From positions 124,001 to 188,000 of the forward strand of contig NZ_JAAGVC010000008.1 of the NCBI RefSeq assembly GCF_010858045.1: DNA of 64,000 nt. The letters run 5' to 3'. Of the stretch, positions 17,841 through 26,438 are shown in pieces. Source of the DNA: Nocardia cyriacigeorgica (lineage in GTDB: Bacteria; Actinomycetota; Actinomycetes; Mycobacteriales; Mycobacteriaceae). The notes under the pieces were generated by a model. That model did not search any database. It was not told the origin of the DNA and saw only the letters and a list, made by a program, of their open reading frames with translations. Positions within the stretch are counted from its first letter, which is position 1. Each line of letters opens with the position of its first letter. Both the position numbers and the translations under genes were made by a program.

Positions 17841-18770
17841 TCAGACGGCTGTCGCCACCTCGCCGACCCACGGTAGGACAGCGTCACGCACGCGCACTGT
17901 GCGCGGCAGCAGGCCGTTGGCGGCCAGTAGGTCCGCCGCGCGCTGCTGCTCGTCCAGGAAGGCCTCGTCCACCGGGTGGACGCCGAAGGGGCGGCCGCGG
18001 AGCGCTGCCTCCCAGGCGTCGAGGTCCGCGCCGGCGCCTTTGGCGCGTGCGTCGTCGACGAAGTACTGGGCGGCCGCACGGGGATTCTCGGTGATCCACG
18101 TGTCGGATTCCTCTAGTGCGGCAAGGATTTCGGCGATCGCCACGCGGTTCGACTCGGCGAAGTCGCGGCGGGTGAACCACAGTGAGGGATGGCTGAACAG
18201 CGGTTCGGTTGCCACCAGGGTGTGCAGGTCGGTGGTTGCTTCCACCGCGGCAAGGCCCGGGTAGGCGCCCACCCACGCGTCGAGCGAGCCGTCGAGCAGC
18301 GCGGCGCCGCCGTCGTGGACGTCGGTGTCGACCGGGGTGATGTCCGACCAGCGCAACCCGGCCTGGTCGAGCGCGAACAGCAACAGCGTGGTCTGCCAGG
18401 AACCGTGCGCGATGCCGACTCGTTTGCCACGCAGATCCGCCGGGGTGCGGATGCCGCTGGCGGCGGTGGTGACCAGCCTGCCGTTTTCCACCCGCGGCCC
18501 GGAGATGCCGAGGTACACCAGGTCGCGGCCGTGGGCGAGGCCGGTGATGGGCGGTGTGAAGCCGGTGCCGATCACGTCGTAGCCGCCCTCGGCGAACAGC
18601 CAGTCCGAATGCAGGGTCGGCAGGCCGGATCGTGGGTCGACGCGCTGGCCTGCGGGCAGGTCACGCAGATCGACCCATTCCACGCCGGGCAGGCGGCGCT
18701 CGAGGATGCCGCGGTGACGCAGGACGAACAGGGAGTTGTTGTGCGGGAAGTAGCCGATTCGAATGGTCAT
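17841..18770 (-). CDS. SsuA/DszB-fold substrate-binding-like protein without signal peptide
   Basis: A 309-residue type II periplasmic-binding fold of the sulfonate/nitrate SBP class: IRIGYFPHNNSLFVLRHRGIL at the start, GIRTPADLRGKRVGIAHGSWQ as the hinge block, and DGSLDAWVGAYPGLAAVE. It begins directly with the first beta strand, with no signal sequence or lipobox, so it should stay in the cytosol. It is the last gene of the sulfur operon, 19 bp after the aldolase. It lacks the Cys of the DszB-like paralogue upstream. A cytosolic substrate carrier, sensor or unrecognised enzyme are all possible. Confidence 0.7.
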   Translation of the reverse strand: MTIRIGYFPHNNSLFVLRHRGILERRLPGVEWVDLRDLPAGQRVDPRSGLPTLHSDWLFAEGGYDVIGTGFTPPITGLAHGRDLVYLGISGPRVENGRLVTTAASGIRTPADLRGKRVGIAHGSWQTTLLLFALDQAGLRWSDITPVDTDVHDGGAALLDGSLDAWVGAYPGLAAVEATTDLHTLVATEPLFSHPSLWFTRRDFAESNRVAIAEILAALEESDTWITENPRAAAQYFVDDARAKGAGADLDAWEAALRGRPFGVHPVDEAFLDEQQRAADLLAANGLLPRTVRVRDAVLPWVGEVATAV

Positions 18771-18789
18771 GGGAGTGGCTCCTGTGGGC

Positions 18790-19497
18790 TCAGAGGAGGC
18801 CGCGGCGGCGGGCCTCGTCGGCCAGGCCGGTGCGGCCCCACTGCACGGCGAGGTTGGAGGGGTCGAATTCGACCGAGCCGCCGAGGGTTTCGGCGATGGC
18901 TTGATACTGTGCGCCTTCTTCCAGCAGGACGACGAACTTCGCCAGCTCGAGCAGGCCGGCCCGGCCGATGACGTTGGCGCCGCCGTTGGCCTCGAAGATG
19001 GCGACGAGGTCGGGGTCCTCGGCCAGCCGTCGCAGGATGAACTCCCCCGCGCCGATGCTGCGATCGATATGCGGCGGGATTTCCCGGGAGAGCGTGAGCC
19101 GCTGGGCGGCGGCGTAGCGGATCGGCAGCGTTCGGTGGGTCTGGGCCCAGCCGCCCAGCCAAGGGCTGTGCACGTGGACGATCGAGGTGATCTCCGGGTG
19201 ACGGCGGAACACCTCGGCGTAGCCGGTGACGAAACCGGCCGGGCCGGCGCCGTCGAGCACCGTGCCGTCGAAGGCGGCCACGATCGGGCGCACGGTCTGG
19301 TCCTCGGCCCAGGGGCCCGGGGCGTTGAGTGCGATGGCGATCTCCTCGCCTGGCACCCGTTCGACGAAGTTGACGGTGCCGTTGCCGGTGACGGTGCCGG
19401 TGTTGCGGAACACCCGCAGTGCCCGCTCGGCGTCGCGGGTTGCGGCGGCGGCGAATTCGGCGACGGCGGCGGGTAGACGGGTCTCGGTGGTGGTCAC
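18790..19497 (-). CDS. class II aldolase/adducin family protein
   Basis: A 235-residue member of the fuculose-1-phosphate aldolase/adducin family. IVHVHSPWLGGW gives the HxH zinc ligands, with further acidic and histidine residues toward the C-terminus, and NGTVNFVERVPG near the N-terminus matches the usual start of the fold. The family cleaves or decarboxylates small hydroxy-oxo acids and sugar phosphates. It lies 12 bp after the SsuD-like monooxygenase, inside the sulfur operon, so it may process the carbon skeleton left after desulfonation. That is inference; no substrate-specific residue is obvious. Confidence 0.78.
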   Translation of the reverse strand: MTTTETRLPAAVAEFAAAATRDAERALRVFRNTGTVTGNGTVNFVERVPGEEIAIALNAPGPWAEDQTVRPIVAAFDGTVLDGAGPAGFVTGYAEVFRRHPEITSIVHVHSPWLGGWAQTHRTLPIRYAAAQRLTLSREIPPHIDRSIGAGEFILRRLAEDPDLVAIFEANGGANVIGRAGLLELAKFVVLLEEGAQYQAIAETLGGSVEFDPSNLAVQWGRTGLADEARRRGLL

Positions 19498-19509
19498 GGT
19501 GTTCTCCTC

Positions 19510-20679
19510 TTATCGGACTGTGGTGAGCGCGGTGGATTGGGCTCGGGCGGTGAGCCGGGAGCGACCGAGCAGCGGCAGCACCTCTTCGCCGACGCGGTAG
19601 GCCTCCTCGAGATGCGGGTTGCCCGCGAGGATGAACGCGTCGACGCCGAGCGCGATGAGCTGGTCGAGCCGTTCGGCGACCTGTTCGTAGCTGCCGACCA
19701 GCCCGAAGGCCGGTCCGCCGCGGATCAGGCTGAACCCGCACCACACATTCGGCGACACCTCGAGATCGCGGTAGCCGGTGATGGTCTCGGGCACCCAGCC
19801 CTTGATGCGGGCCGCACCGACCGAGTCGCCGCGGGCCGCGCGTTCGGCGGCGCCGCGGTCGACGAAGGCCCAGCCTTGTTCGATCTCGGCCCAAGCGGCT
19901 TCCTCGGTGTGCCTGGCGACGATGTCGATGCGGACCGCGAATTTCGGTGTCCTGCCCAGGTTTTCGGCATGCGCGCGCACGCCGTCGAATTTCGCGCGCA
20001 GATCGTCGAACGGTTCCAGCCAGGACAGGTAGTAGTCGGCGTGCCGCCCGGCGGCGGCGACGGCGGCGCCGGAAGAGCCGGAGAAGTACACCTCGGGGAA
20101 CGGTTGCCCGGCCAGGCCGGGCGGCAACGCGGCGCCGTGGGTGGTGAAGAACCGGCCGTCATGGTCGTAGGGCTCGCCGTCCCAGACTCCGCGCAGCACG
20201 TCGAGGAATTCGCTGGTGCGCGCATAGCGATCGTCGTGGGCGACCTTATCGCCCCACCACAGCTGCGCCGGTCCCCCGCCGCCGCTGATGATGTTGTAGA
20301 CCAGCCGGCCACCGGTGGCCCGCTGCAGACTCGCCGACATCCGCGCCGCCTGCACCGGATGCAGAAACCCGGGTTGGAAGGCGACCATGAAGCGGTAGGT
20401 GGTGGTTTCGCGGGCCAGCGCCGCCGAGACCGCCCATGGATCGTCGGTCACCGGGAAGGACGGCAGCAGCCCACCGAGAAAGCCCGCCGATTCGGAGGCG
20501 CGTGCGACGGCGGCCATATGGTCGATGTAGCCGTAGTCGTCCAGCCTGCCCCCTCGAATCGCCGGGGCGATATTGCCGGGGCGGTAGCCGTTGGCGTGGC
20601 CGCGGTTGTAGCGGCGCGGGGTGCGCAGGGAGGCGTGGTCGCCCTCCATCCCGATGCGCCAGTAGATGTCGATGGTCAC
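19510..20679 (-). CDS. LLM-class FMNH2-dependent monooxygenase (SsuD-like)
   Basis: A 389-residue TIM-barrel flavin monooxygenase. The RYNRGHANGYRPGN start, LPSFPVTDDPWAVSAALA, VAFQPGFLHPVQAARMSASL and GRLVYNIISGGG follow alkanesulfonate monooxygenase SsuD (about 380 residues). SsuD-type enzymes cleave C-S bonds of sulfonates with reduced FMN and O2, releasing sulfite and an aldehyde. The ATG at 20679 overlaps the preceding stop by 4 nt, so it is coupled to the other monooxygenase. No flavin reductase is encoded in this operon, so FMNH2 must come from elsewhere. Confidence 0.85.
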   Translation of the reverse strand: MTIDIYWRIGMEGDHASLRTPRRYNRGHANGYRPGNIAPAIRGGRLDDYGYIDHMAAVARASESAGFLGGLLPSFPVTDDPWAVSAALARETTTYRFMVAFQPGFLHPVQAARMSASLQRATGGRLVYNIISGGGGPAQLWWGDKVAHDDRYARTSEFLDVLRGVWDGEPYDHDGRFFTTHGAALPPGLAGQPFPEVYFSGSSGAAVAAAGRHADYYLSWLEPFDDLRAKFDGVRAHAENLGRTPKFAVRIDIVARHTEEAAWAEIEQGWAFVDRGAAERAARGDSVGAARIKGWVPETITGYRDLEVSPNVWCGFSLIRGGPAFGLVGSYEQVAERLDQLIALGVDAFILAGNPHLEEAYRVGEEVLPLLGRSRLTARAQSTALTTVR

Positions 20680-21779
20680 GCCGGAACCTCCTCGGCGGCG
20701 GTGAGCGTGCGCCCGGCCGGGTCGGCCAGGTGCAGCAGGTGCTCGCCCGCGCGATGTACTTCTTCGATGTGCGGATGGCCGCTGAGCACGACCGTGTCGA
20801 TGCCCGCCGCCGTGTACTCGCGCAACCGCGCGGCCACCTGCTCATAGCTGCCGACCAGGCCGATCGGCTGCGGGTAGCCGAGATGGGTGAAGCCGGCCCA
20901 GCGCCCGTCGCCGAGATCGAGCGTGTGCGCCGCACCGGCGTCGTGACCCAGCTCCTGCCACTGTCTGCGGACTCGTGCCCACGCTTCCTGCTCGGTCTGC
21001 CTGGCCACCACCGGTACCTCCACCGCTGCCCGGACCGTGCGGCCCGCCGCGGCGGCGCGCTCGCGCAGGGCGCCGACCGCCGCGGTGGCACCTTCCGGAG
21101 ATTCGGTGAACACGTGCACGTCACCGTGACGAGCCGAGAGATCCAGTGCCGCAGCCGAATCGCCGGTCAGGTGGACCAGCGGGAACGGCAGGCCGGACAG
21201 GATGCCGCGGAAGCCGCCGTCGACCACGTCGTAGAAGCGGCCCTCGAAGGCGAAGCCCGTCCCCTCGAAGCCGGCGCCCGGCACCGGGTCGGCGTTCCAC
21301 ACACCACGGGCCACGGTCAGGAACTCGGCCGCGCGGGCATAGCGGTCGGCCCCGGCCACGGTGTCGCCGCGGGCGGCCGCCGCGTCGTCGTCGGTGTCGA
21401 CGACCAGCCGCCAGGCGAGTCTGCCGCGCGAGATCCGTTGCAGGGTGGCCGACATCTTCGCGGCGTATACCGGTGTGCCGAAGGCGGGGTCGAATTCGAC
21501 CACCACGGTGGCGTAACGGGTGCCGCGCAGCGCACCGCCGGCGACGATCCAGGACTCCTCGCCGAACGGGTCGTAGGGTGCGAGCACACCGTCGAGGCCT
21601 GCGAGTTCGGCGGCGTCGATGATCTGGGCCAGATCATCGAAGGGTCCGTAGCGGCCGGGGCGCGGATCGGTGGCGGGACTCGGCGGCCGCTGCGCGCCGA
21701 AACCGCCTCGGTGCCGTAGCTCGGGCCGGGCGCGCCTGCCGTCGCCGCGAGTAGGCAGGCGCCAGAGGAATTCGGTCAT
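20676..21779 (-). CDS. LLM-class flavin-dependent monooxygenase
   Basis: A 367-residue bacterial-luciferase-like monooxygenase, a divergent paralogue of its neighbour. It shows VVVEFDPAFGTPVYAAKMSATL, GRLAWRLVVDTDDD and the C-terminal IGLVGSYEQVAARLREY block shared with SsuD-like proteins. The start is the ATG at 21779, overlapping the desulfinase-like stop by 4 nt; its own stop overlaps the next start by 4 nt. Being directly coupled to a DszB-like gene, it may generate the sulfinate (for example from a sulfone, like DszA) that the desulfinase uses. This order of reactions is inferred. Confidence 0.82.
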   Translation of the reverse strand: MTEFLWRLPTRGDGRRARPELRHRGGFGAQRPPSPATDPRPGRYGPFDDLAQIIDAAELAGLDGVLAPYDPFGEESWIVAGGALRGTRYATVVVEFDPAFGTPVYAAKMSATLQRISRGRLAWRLVVDTDDDAAAARGDTVAGADRYARAAEFLTVARGVWNADPVPGAGFEGTGFAFEGRFYDVVDGGFRGILSGLPFPLVHLTGDSAAALDLSARHGDVHVFTESPEGATAAVGALRERAAAAGRTVRAAVEVPVVARQTEQEAWARVRRQWQELGHDAGAAHTLDLGDGRWAGFTHLGYPQPIGLVGSYEQVAARLREYTAAGIDTVVLSGHPHIEEVHRAGEHLLHLADPAGRTLTAAEEVPA

Positions 21780-22798
21780 GCCGCCGCCTTCTCGGCCTCG
21801 ACGAGCTCGCGGGCCCGTGCCAGTGGTTCGGCCGCCACCCAGGAATCCAGATCGAAGTCCTCGGCCAAGAATCCGTGGGAGTAGAGGAACTGCTTCTGCA
21901 CCCCGAGGAGTTCGAGCCGGTCCTGCGACAACGAGGGGTGCAGGCCATGCCGGAGCCCGGCGCCATAGGCGGCGAGTACGCCCTCGGGCCCGGCGAAGGT
22001 CTCCCGTTGGAGTACGTCGCGGACACCGTCGGGGTTGTCGGCGGCCCAGTCCGCCGCGCGCAGGCTCTGCGCAAGGAATCCGACGACGACCTCGGGCCGG
22101 CGGTCGAGCAGCTCGGCGTGCACCGTGATCGGGCGCGGTGTGCCGTTGTTGACGCGCAACCGGGTGTCGGTGGTGGCGTCCAGATCCACCGCTACCCGCA
22201 GCCCGTGTTCGACGGCCACGTCCTTGGCGCGTGCACCCTTGACGTAGATCGCGTCGACTCGGCCGTCGAGCAGCTCGGCCACTCCCCAGGTGGTGGACCG
22301 GTCGCGCGCAATGCCGTTGCGCACCTGTGGATCCCGATCGACGGCGAGCTCGACCACGGTCACATCGGCCAAGGTGTGCCCGCTCAGCCGCAGGGCGTTG
22401 GCGAAGCCGTGCAGCGCCATCGCCCGCGGGAAACTCCGCGCCTGGTCGGCGGCCCACGCGGGGACACCGATCCGGATGCCGGGCAGGTCGGCGGGGCCCG
22501 CGACCGCCGAGTCCGGGCCGACCAGGATGGCCTGCGCCTCGTCGATCCAGGTGAGCCCGACCAGTCGGGTGGGTGAACCCTGCGCGCGGGCAGCCAATGC
22601 GGGCACATTGCCACCCTCGCGGATCAGGCTCGGCAGCTCGTGCAGAAAGTGGTGGCCGGCCAGTTCCGGCCCGGCGTCCTGCAATACGCCGAAGTCGAGG
22701 CCCGCGGCCGACGCGGTCTCGCCGAGCCAGCCGAGACTGTGCGCCAGACCGCTGGCGGTGGGGACCGGGCAGCGGGTGTACCAGAGAGTGTCGGTCAT
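21776..22798 (-). CDS. DszB-like sulfinate desulfinase
   Basis: A 340-residue protein of the SBP fold that matches DszB (2'-hydroxybiphenyl-2-sulfinate desulfinase, 365 residues) rather than a transporter. The start LWYTRCPVPTA aligns with the DszB LTYSNCPVPNA, placing the catalytic cysteine at Cys10. GHHFLHELPSLIREGGNVP aligns with the DszB His60/Arg70 region and keeps their spacing (His50, Arg60). There is no signal peptide, as expected for a cytosolic enzyme. DszB releases sulfite from an aryl sulfinate. The gene is coupled by 4-nt overlaps to an SsuB-like ATPase upstream and a flavin monooxygenase downstream, so it belongs to a sulfur-scavenging pathway with unknown substrate. Confidence 0.75.
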   Translation of the reverse strand: MTDTLWYTRCPVPTASGLAHSLGWLGETASAAGLDFGVLQDAGPELAGHHFLHELPSLIREGGNVPALAARAQGSPTRLVGLTWIDEAQAILVGPDSAVAGPADLPGIRIGVPAWAADQARSFPRAMALHGFANALRLSGHTLADVTVVELAVDRDPQVRNGIARDRSTTWGVAELLDGRVDAIYVKGARAKDVAVEHGLRVAVDLDATTDTRLRVNNGTPRPITVHAELLDRRPEVVVGFLAQSLRAADWAADNPDGVRDVLQRETFAGPEGVLAAYGAGLRHGLHPSLSQDRLELLGVQKQFLYSHGFLAEDFDLDSWVAAEPLARARELVEAEKAAA

Positions 22799-23544
22799 GG
22801 GGCGCTCCTGAGGAGGGGGCGGTCGGGGTCGCCGACGCCGAGATGGGCGAGGAAATCGGTGTGGTAGCGCAGGATGGCGGGGTCGGTGCGCTGCCGCGGG
22901 CGCGGCAGGTCGATGCTGGTGTCGACGGCGAAGCGGCCGCGATCGAGCACGATCACCCGGTCGGCCAGTCGCACCGCCTCGTCGACATCGTGGGTGACCA
23001 TCAGCACGGCGGGCCGGTGCCGGGCGACCAGGTCGCCGACCAGGTCCTGCATCCGCAGCCGGGTCAGCGCGTCGAGGGCGGCGAACGGCTCGTCGAGCAG
23101 CAGTAGTTCGGGATCGCGGACCAGCGCTCGGGCCAGCGCGGCGCGCTGGGCTTCACCGCCGGACAGGGTGGCGGGCCACTGGTTCGCCTTGCCGTCCAGC
23201 TGGACCTCGGCCAGCGCGGCCAGCCCGGCCTCGCGGGTGATCCGGTTGCGGCGCAACCCGACCAGCACGTTGGCCAGCACCCGCTTGGACGGGATGAGCC
23301 GCGGCTCCTGGTAGACCGTGGTCCGCCGGCCCGGCACGAGTATCTCGCCCGCGTCAGGGGTCTCGAGCCCGGTCAGCAATCGCAGCAGTGTGGTCTTTCC
23401 GGTGCCGCTGGGTCCGAGCAGCACCACGAACTCGCCGCGCCGGATGGTCAGGTCGATCCCGTCCAGCACGGTCTTGTCGCCGAAGGACTTCCGCAGGCCG
23501 GTGAGTGACACCGCGACGGGCTGGTTGCCCAGGTCCTCGATCAT
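22795..23544 (-). CDS. ssuB: ABC transporter ATPase, sulfonate/nitrate/taurine type (SsuB-like)
   Basis: A 249-residue cytosolic ATPase with Walker A GPSGTGKTT, signature LSGGEAQRAALARAL, Walker B LLLLDEPFAALD and the H-loop VTHDVDEA. These are characteristic of the SsuB/TauB/NrtD group. The ATG at 23544 overlaps the permease stop by 4 nt and its stop overlaps the DszB-like start by 4 nt. It should energise the permease encoded just upstream, importing an organosulfur compound bound by the lipoprotein. The exact substrate is not determined by sequence. Confidence 0.88.
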   Translation of the reverse strand: MIEDLGNQPVAVSLTGLRKSFGDKTVLDGIDLTIRRGEFVVLLGPSGTGKTTLLRLLTGLETPDAGEILVPGRRTTVYQEPRLIPSKRVLANVLVGLRRNRITREAGLAALAEVQLDGKANQWPATLSGGEAQRAALARALVRDPELLLLDEPFAALDALTRLRMQDLVGDLVARHRPAVLMVTHDVDEAVRLADRVIVLDRGRFAVDTSIDLPRPRQRTDPAILRYHTDFLAHLGVGDPDRPLLRSAP

Positions 23545-24389
23545 CGGATCGCCACCTGCTTGCGCCACGGCATGGCGAACCGCTCGAGCAGCCGGACCAG
23601 GCCGTCGAAGACCAGACCCAGCAGCGCGTAGAGCACCACGCACAGCACCATGTAGTCGGTGCGGTTGTACTCCTGAGCGAGGGTGACCAGATAGCCGACG
23701 CCCTCGCGGGTACCCACCTGCTCGGCGGCGATCAAACCGGTGATGCTGATGGACAAGCAGACTCGCAGGGCCATGAGCACACCGGGCAACGCGGACGGCA
23801 GCACCACTTCGCGCACCAGCCGCGGACCGGAGAGCCCGAAGCCGCGGGCGGCCTCGACCATCTTCCGGTCGACGTTGCGCACACCGAGGTAGGTGTAGGC
23901 ATACATCGGCGCCACGGTCGCCACCGCGATGAGCAGGATCTTGTACAGCTCGTCGATGCCGAACCAGGCGATGAACAGCGGCACCAGTGCCAGGAACGGC
24001 ACGGCCCGCAATATCTGCATGGTGGAGTCGACCAGTTCCTCGCCCAGCGCGGACAACCCCGACACCAGCCCGAGCAGCAGGCCGGCCGAGACGCCGATCC
24101 CGACGCCGAGCGCGGCCCGCACGAACGAGGCGGTGGCGAAATCGATCAGCTGGCCGTTGCCGAGCAGTTCGGTGAACGCCGTCCACACCGCGGGCGGTCC
24201 GGCGATGACCCGCTCGGAGATCGCGCCCGTGGCCGAGCCGATCCACCAGGCGGCGACGAACACCGCGGGCAACAGGAAGCGCAGCGGCACCGACACCCAT
24301 GCGGGCCTGGGCTTGGCGGTGCGGGCACGCGGCGCGGTCAGCGGGGTCGCCTGCGCCGCTGTGGGCAGTGGTGGGGTGAGCACGGCCAT
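23541..24389 (-). CDS. ssuC: ABC transporter permease, sulfonate type (SsuC-like)
   Basis: A 282-residue BPD-type inner-membrane permease with about six helices after a basic N-terminal tail. The EAA loop that contacts the ATPase is visible as EAARGFGLSGPRLVREVVLP. Size and loop agree with SsuC/TauC. The gene begins one base after the lipoprotein stop and overlaps the ATPase start by 4 nt, so the three transporter parts are made together. Confidence 0.88.
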   Translation of the reverse strand: MAVLTPPLPTAAQATPLTAPRARTAKPRPAWVSVPLRFLLPAVFVAAWWIGSATGAISERVIAGPPAVWTAFTELLGNGQLIDFATASFVRAALGVGIGVSAGLLLGLVSGLSALGEELVDSTMQILRAVPFLALVPLFIAWFGIDELYKILLIAVATVAPMYAYTYLGVRNVDRKMVEAARGFGLSGPRLVREVVLPSALPGVLMALRVCLSISITGLIAAEQVGTREGVGYLVTLAQEYNRTDYMVLCVVLYALLGLVFDGLVRLLERFAMPWRKQVAIR

Positions 24390-24390
24390 G

Positions 24391-25425
24391 TCAGTTCCCC
24401 GCTCGCACGGCCGCCAGCTGATCCCGGTTCAGCTTGGAACGCAGATCGTAGAAGATATCCGCCGCGGTGATCGTGCGGCTGATCACGCCGTTGGCGGCGA
24501 AAACCTCCACAACGTCGGCGAGCGCGTCGGCGTCGTCCTGATCGGGCAGATGTGGCACGGTGGCCTCGGCGCCGACCCGGAGCGCGTCGGCCAGCCGTTG
24601 GCCCGACAACGCACGCGGTCCGGTCTGCTCGAAGACGTTCTCGAACTCCGCAGGGTTGGCCCGCTGCCGTTCGCTGAGCTGCTGTAGCACCTCGAGGTAC
24701 TTGGCGGCGATGTCGGGGCGCTCGTCGAGCACCTCCGTCCGGAACACCACTACCGTGTTGTCGCGGGACCCGATACTGGCCTCGGTGGCGATCTCCACCC
24801 CGCCGTTGGCCTTGGCTTCCTGATAGGGCACCAGGAACGACGCCCAGGCATCCACCTTGCCGGTCGCGAAGGCGGAGGCGGCCTCCTTCTGCTGCAACGG
24901 AACCCGGGTCACCTGATCGGCGGGCACGCCCGCTTGTGCCAGAGCCCGCAGCAGGATGTACTCCCCCTTACCCGCCGGGTTCACCGCGACGCGTTTGCCG
25001 ACCAGATCCCGCACCGTGCGGATGCCCGATTCCGGGGTGGCGATGATGCCGCTCTGGTCCTTGCCCGCGGGGTCCTGCGCGGCGATGATGCGCACCCCGA
25101 CATCCTTGGACAGTGCGCCGACCACCGGGCTGAACGCGGCGCCGGAGACATCCAGTTCGCCGGTGTTGAACAGTTTGAGGTTGGAGCTGAAACCCGGTGT
25201 CGTGCCGACCCATTCGATCCGCGCGCCGAGCGGGGCGAGTGCCTGGTCGAAAAGACCGTCGCGCTTGCCGACGGCGAGTGGACCGGAATTGCCGGGGTCG
25301 GTCACCTTCAGGACAAAGGTGCCGGGATCGGATGCCGGACCGGACTCGGAGCCACAGGCGGCGACGAGTGCGACGACGGGGGCGATCGCGAATGCGATAC
25401 GCAAGAAGGCGCGCCTGCGGGACAT
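24391..25425 (-). CDS. ssuA: sulfonate-type ABC substrate-binding lipoprotein (SsuA-like)
   Basis: A 344-residue exported binding protein. The N-terminus MSRRRAFLRI is followed by a hydrophobic stretch and the lipobox LVAAC|GS, so the mature protein is lipid-anchored outside the membrane. The binding domain shows GIRTVRDLVGKRVAVNPAGKG and FATGKVDAWASFLVP, typical of SsuA/NrtA-like proteins. The chosen ATG (25425) has AGGAG 11 nt upstream; an upstream extension lacks a signal-peptide character. It is the first gene of the operon, divergent from the IclR regulator. Confidence 0.88.
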   Translation of the reverse strand: MSRRRAFLRIAFAIAPVVALVAACGSESGPASDPGTFVLKVTDPGNSGPLAVGKRDGLFDQALAPLGARIEWVGTTPGFSSNLKLFNTGELDVSGAAFSPVVGALSKDVGVRIIAAQDPAGKDQSGIIATPESGIRTVRDLVGKRVAVNPAGKGEYILLRALAQAGVPADQVTRVPLQQKEAASAFATGKVDAWASFLVPYQEAKANGGVEIATEASIGSRDNTVVVFRTEVLDERPDIAAKYLEVLQQLSERQRANPAEFENVFEQTGPRALSGQRLADALRVGAEATVPHLPDQDDADALADVVEVFAANGVISRTITAADIFYDLRSKLNRDQLAAVRAGN

Positions 25426-25624
25426 CGTGGGTGACTCCTGTTCGGGGACGTGATCGAGCGAATGCCCTCGAGAGTAGGGAGACCACCCCCCGGCCGACAG
25501 GTAATCCTTGCCGGAGATCGGAAAGGTTGACAATCGCTGACTGGCGTGCGTAGCCCGGAATGGCCCGATTACCCCCAGATTCACCGACCCGGTATCTATC
25601 AGCGGGCGTAAAGACGCACCACTG

Positions 25625-25643
25625 CTTTCCATATAGCGGAAAG
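25625..25643. promoter_or_regulatory. inverted repeat, candidate IclR operator
   Basis: CTTTCC-N7-GGAAAG with perfect 6-bp arms lies 42 bp before the GTG of the IclR gene and about 200 bp before the divergent sulfur operon. IclR-family operators are often short palindromes with A/T-rich centres of this kind. It is the most symmetric element I found in the intergenic region. Confidence 0.45.
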
Positions 25644-25684
25644 GAGGACTGCTGCTGAACAGCCGGCCGTGTTACCGTCGGTCC

Positions 25685-26431
25685 GTGGAACCCTCCGGTG
25701 TGCAGACCGTCACCCGTGCGCTGTCGGTCCTGGACTGCTTCCGCGGCGGCGAGACCCGCGGCGTCTCCGAAGTCGCTCGCGCCCAAGGAATTCCGGTCAG
25801 CACGACCCATCGCCTGCTCACCGCGCTCGTGCAAGCGGGGTTCCTCGAGAAGGACCCCGTCTCGAGCCGCTATCGCATCGGCCGGGCGCTGGCCGAGTAC
25901 GGGCAGATCGCCTACCGGCAACACCGCATCTATCTGGCCGAACCGCTGCTCGAACAACTCGCCGCCACCACCGGCGCCAGTGCCTCCATCGCCACCCGCC
26001 ACGGCATCCACGCCGTGTTGCTCGGCACCAGCCGATGGCGTGAATCCGAAGGACACCGGCTACAGGGTCTGCGCCTGCCGCTGCACGCGAGCGCCCTGGG
26101 CAAAGCGCTGCTGGCCTGGTCCGCCGACGAGAACGAGGACCTGAGCGCCCTCCCCTACGAGCAGGGCACCGAGCGCTCGGTGAGCGGGCCCGCCGAACTG
26201 CGCGCCGAACTGGAGCTGACCCGCACCCGCGGCTACGCCTACAACGACGAAGAACTCGATCCCGGGTTCCGCACCATCGGCCTGCCCATTCCGGATCCGA
26301 ACGGCGGCTGCCGCTTCGCGCTCGGCCTGCGCGGAGCCACCAGCCTCATGATTCCCGAGCGGGTCCCCTTCTTCGTCGAGCTCGCCAAGGTCACCGCCCG
26401 CGACATCGCGAGTGAATTCAACACGCCATGA
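25685..26431 (+). CDS. IclR family transcriptional regulator of the sulfur operon
   Basis: A 248-residue IclR protein: winged helix at residues about 5-65 (VSEVARAQGIPVSTTHRLLTALVQAGFL) and a GAF-like effector domain with LPLHASALGKALLAW and AYNDEELDPGFRTIGLPI. The start is a GTG. It is divergent from the eight-gene sulfur operon and so is the probable regulator of it, responding to an organosulfur compound or its carbon product. Sulfur operons in actinobacteria more often use CysB/TetR/GntR regulators, so IclR control is mildly unusual. Activator or repressor mode is not evident. Confidence 0.86.
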   Translation: MEPSGVQTVTRALSVLDCFRGGETRGVSEVARAQGIPVSTTHRLLTALVQAGFLEKDPVSSRYRIGRALAEYGQIAYRQHRIYLAEPLLEQLAATTGASASIATRHGIHAVLLGTSRWRESEGHRLQGLRLPLHASALGKALLAWSADENEDLSALPYEQGTERSVSGPAELRAELELTRTRGYAYNDEELDPGFRTIGLPIPDPNGGCRFALGLRGATSLMIPERVPFFVELAKVTARDIASEFNTP

Positions 26432-26438
26432 CCGCCGG

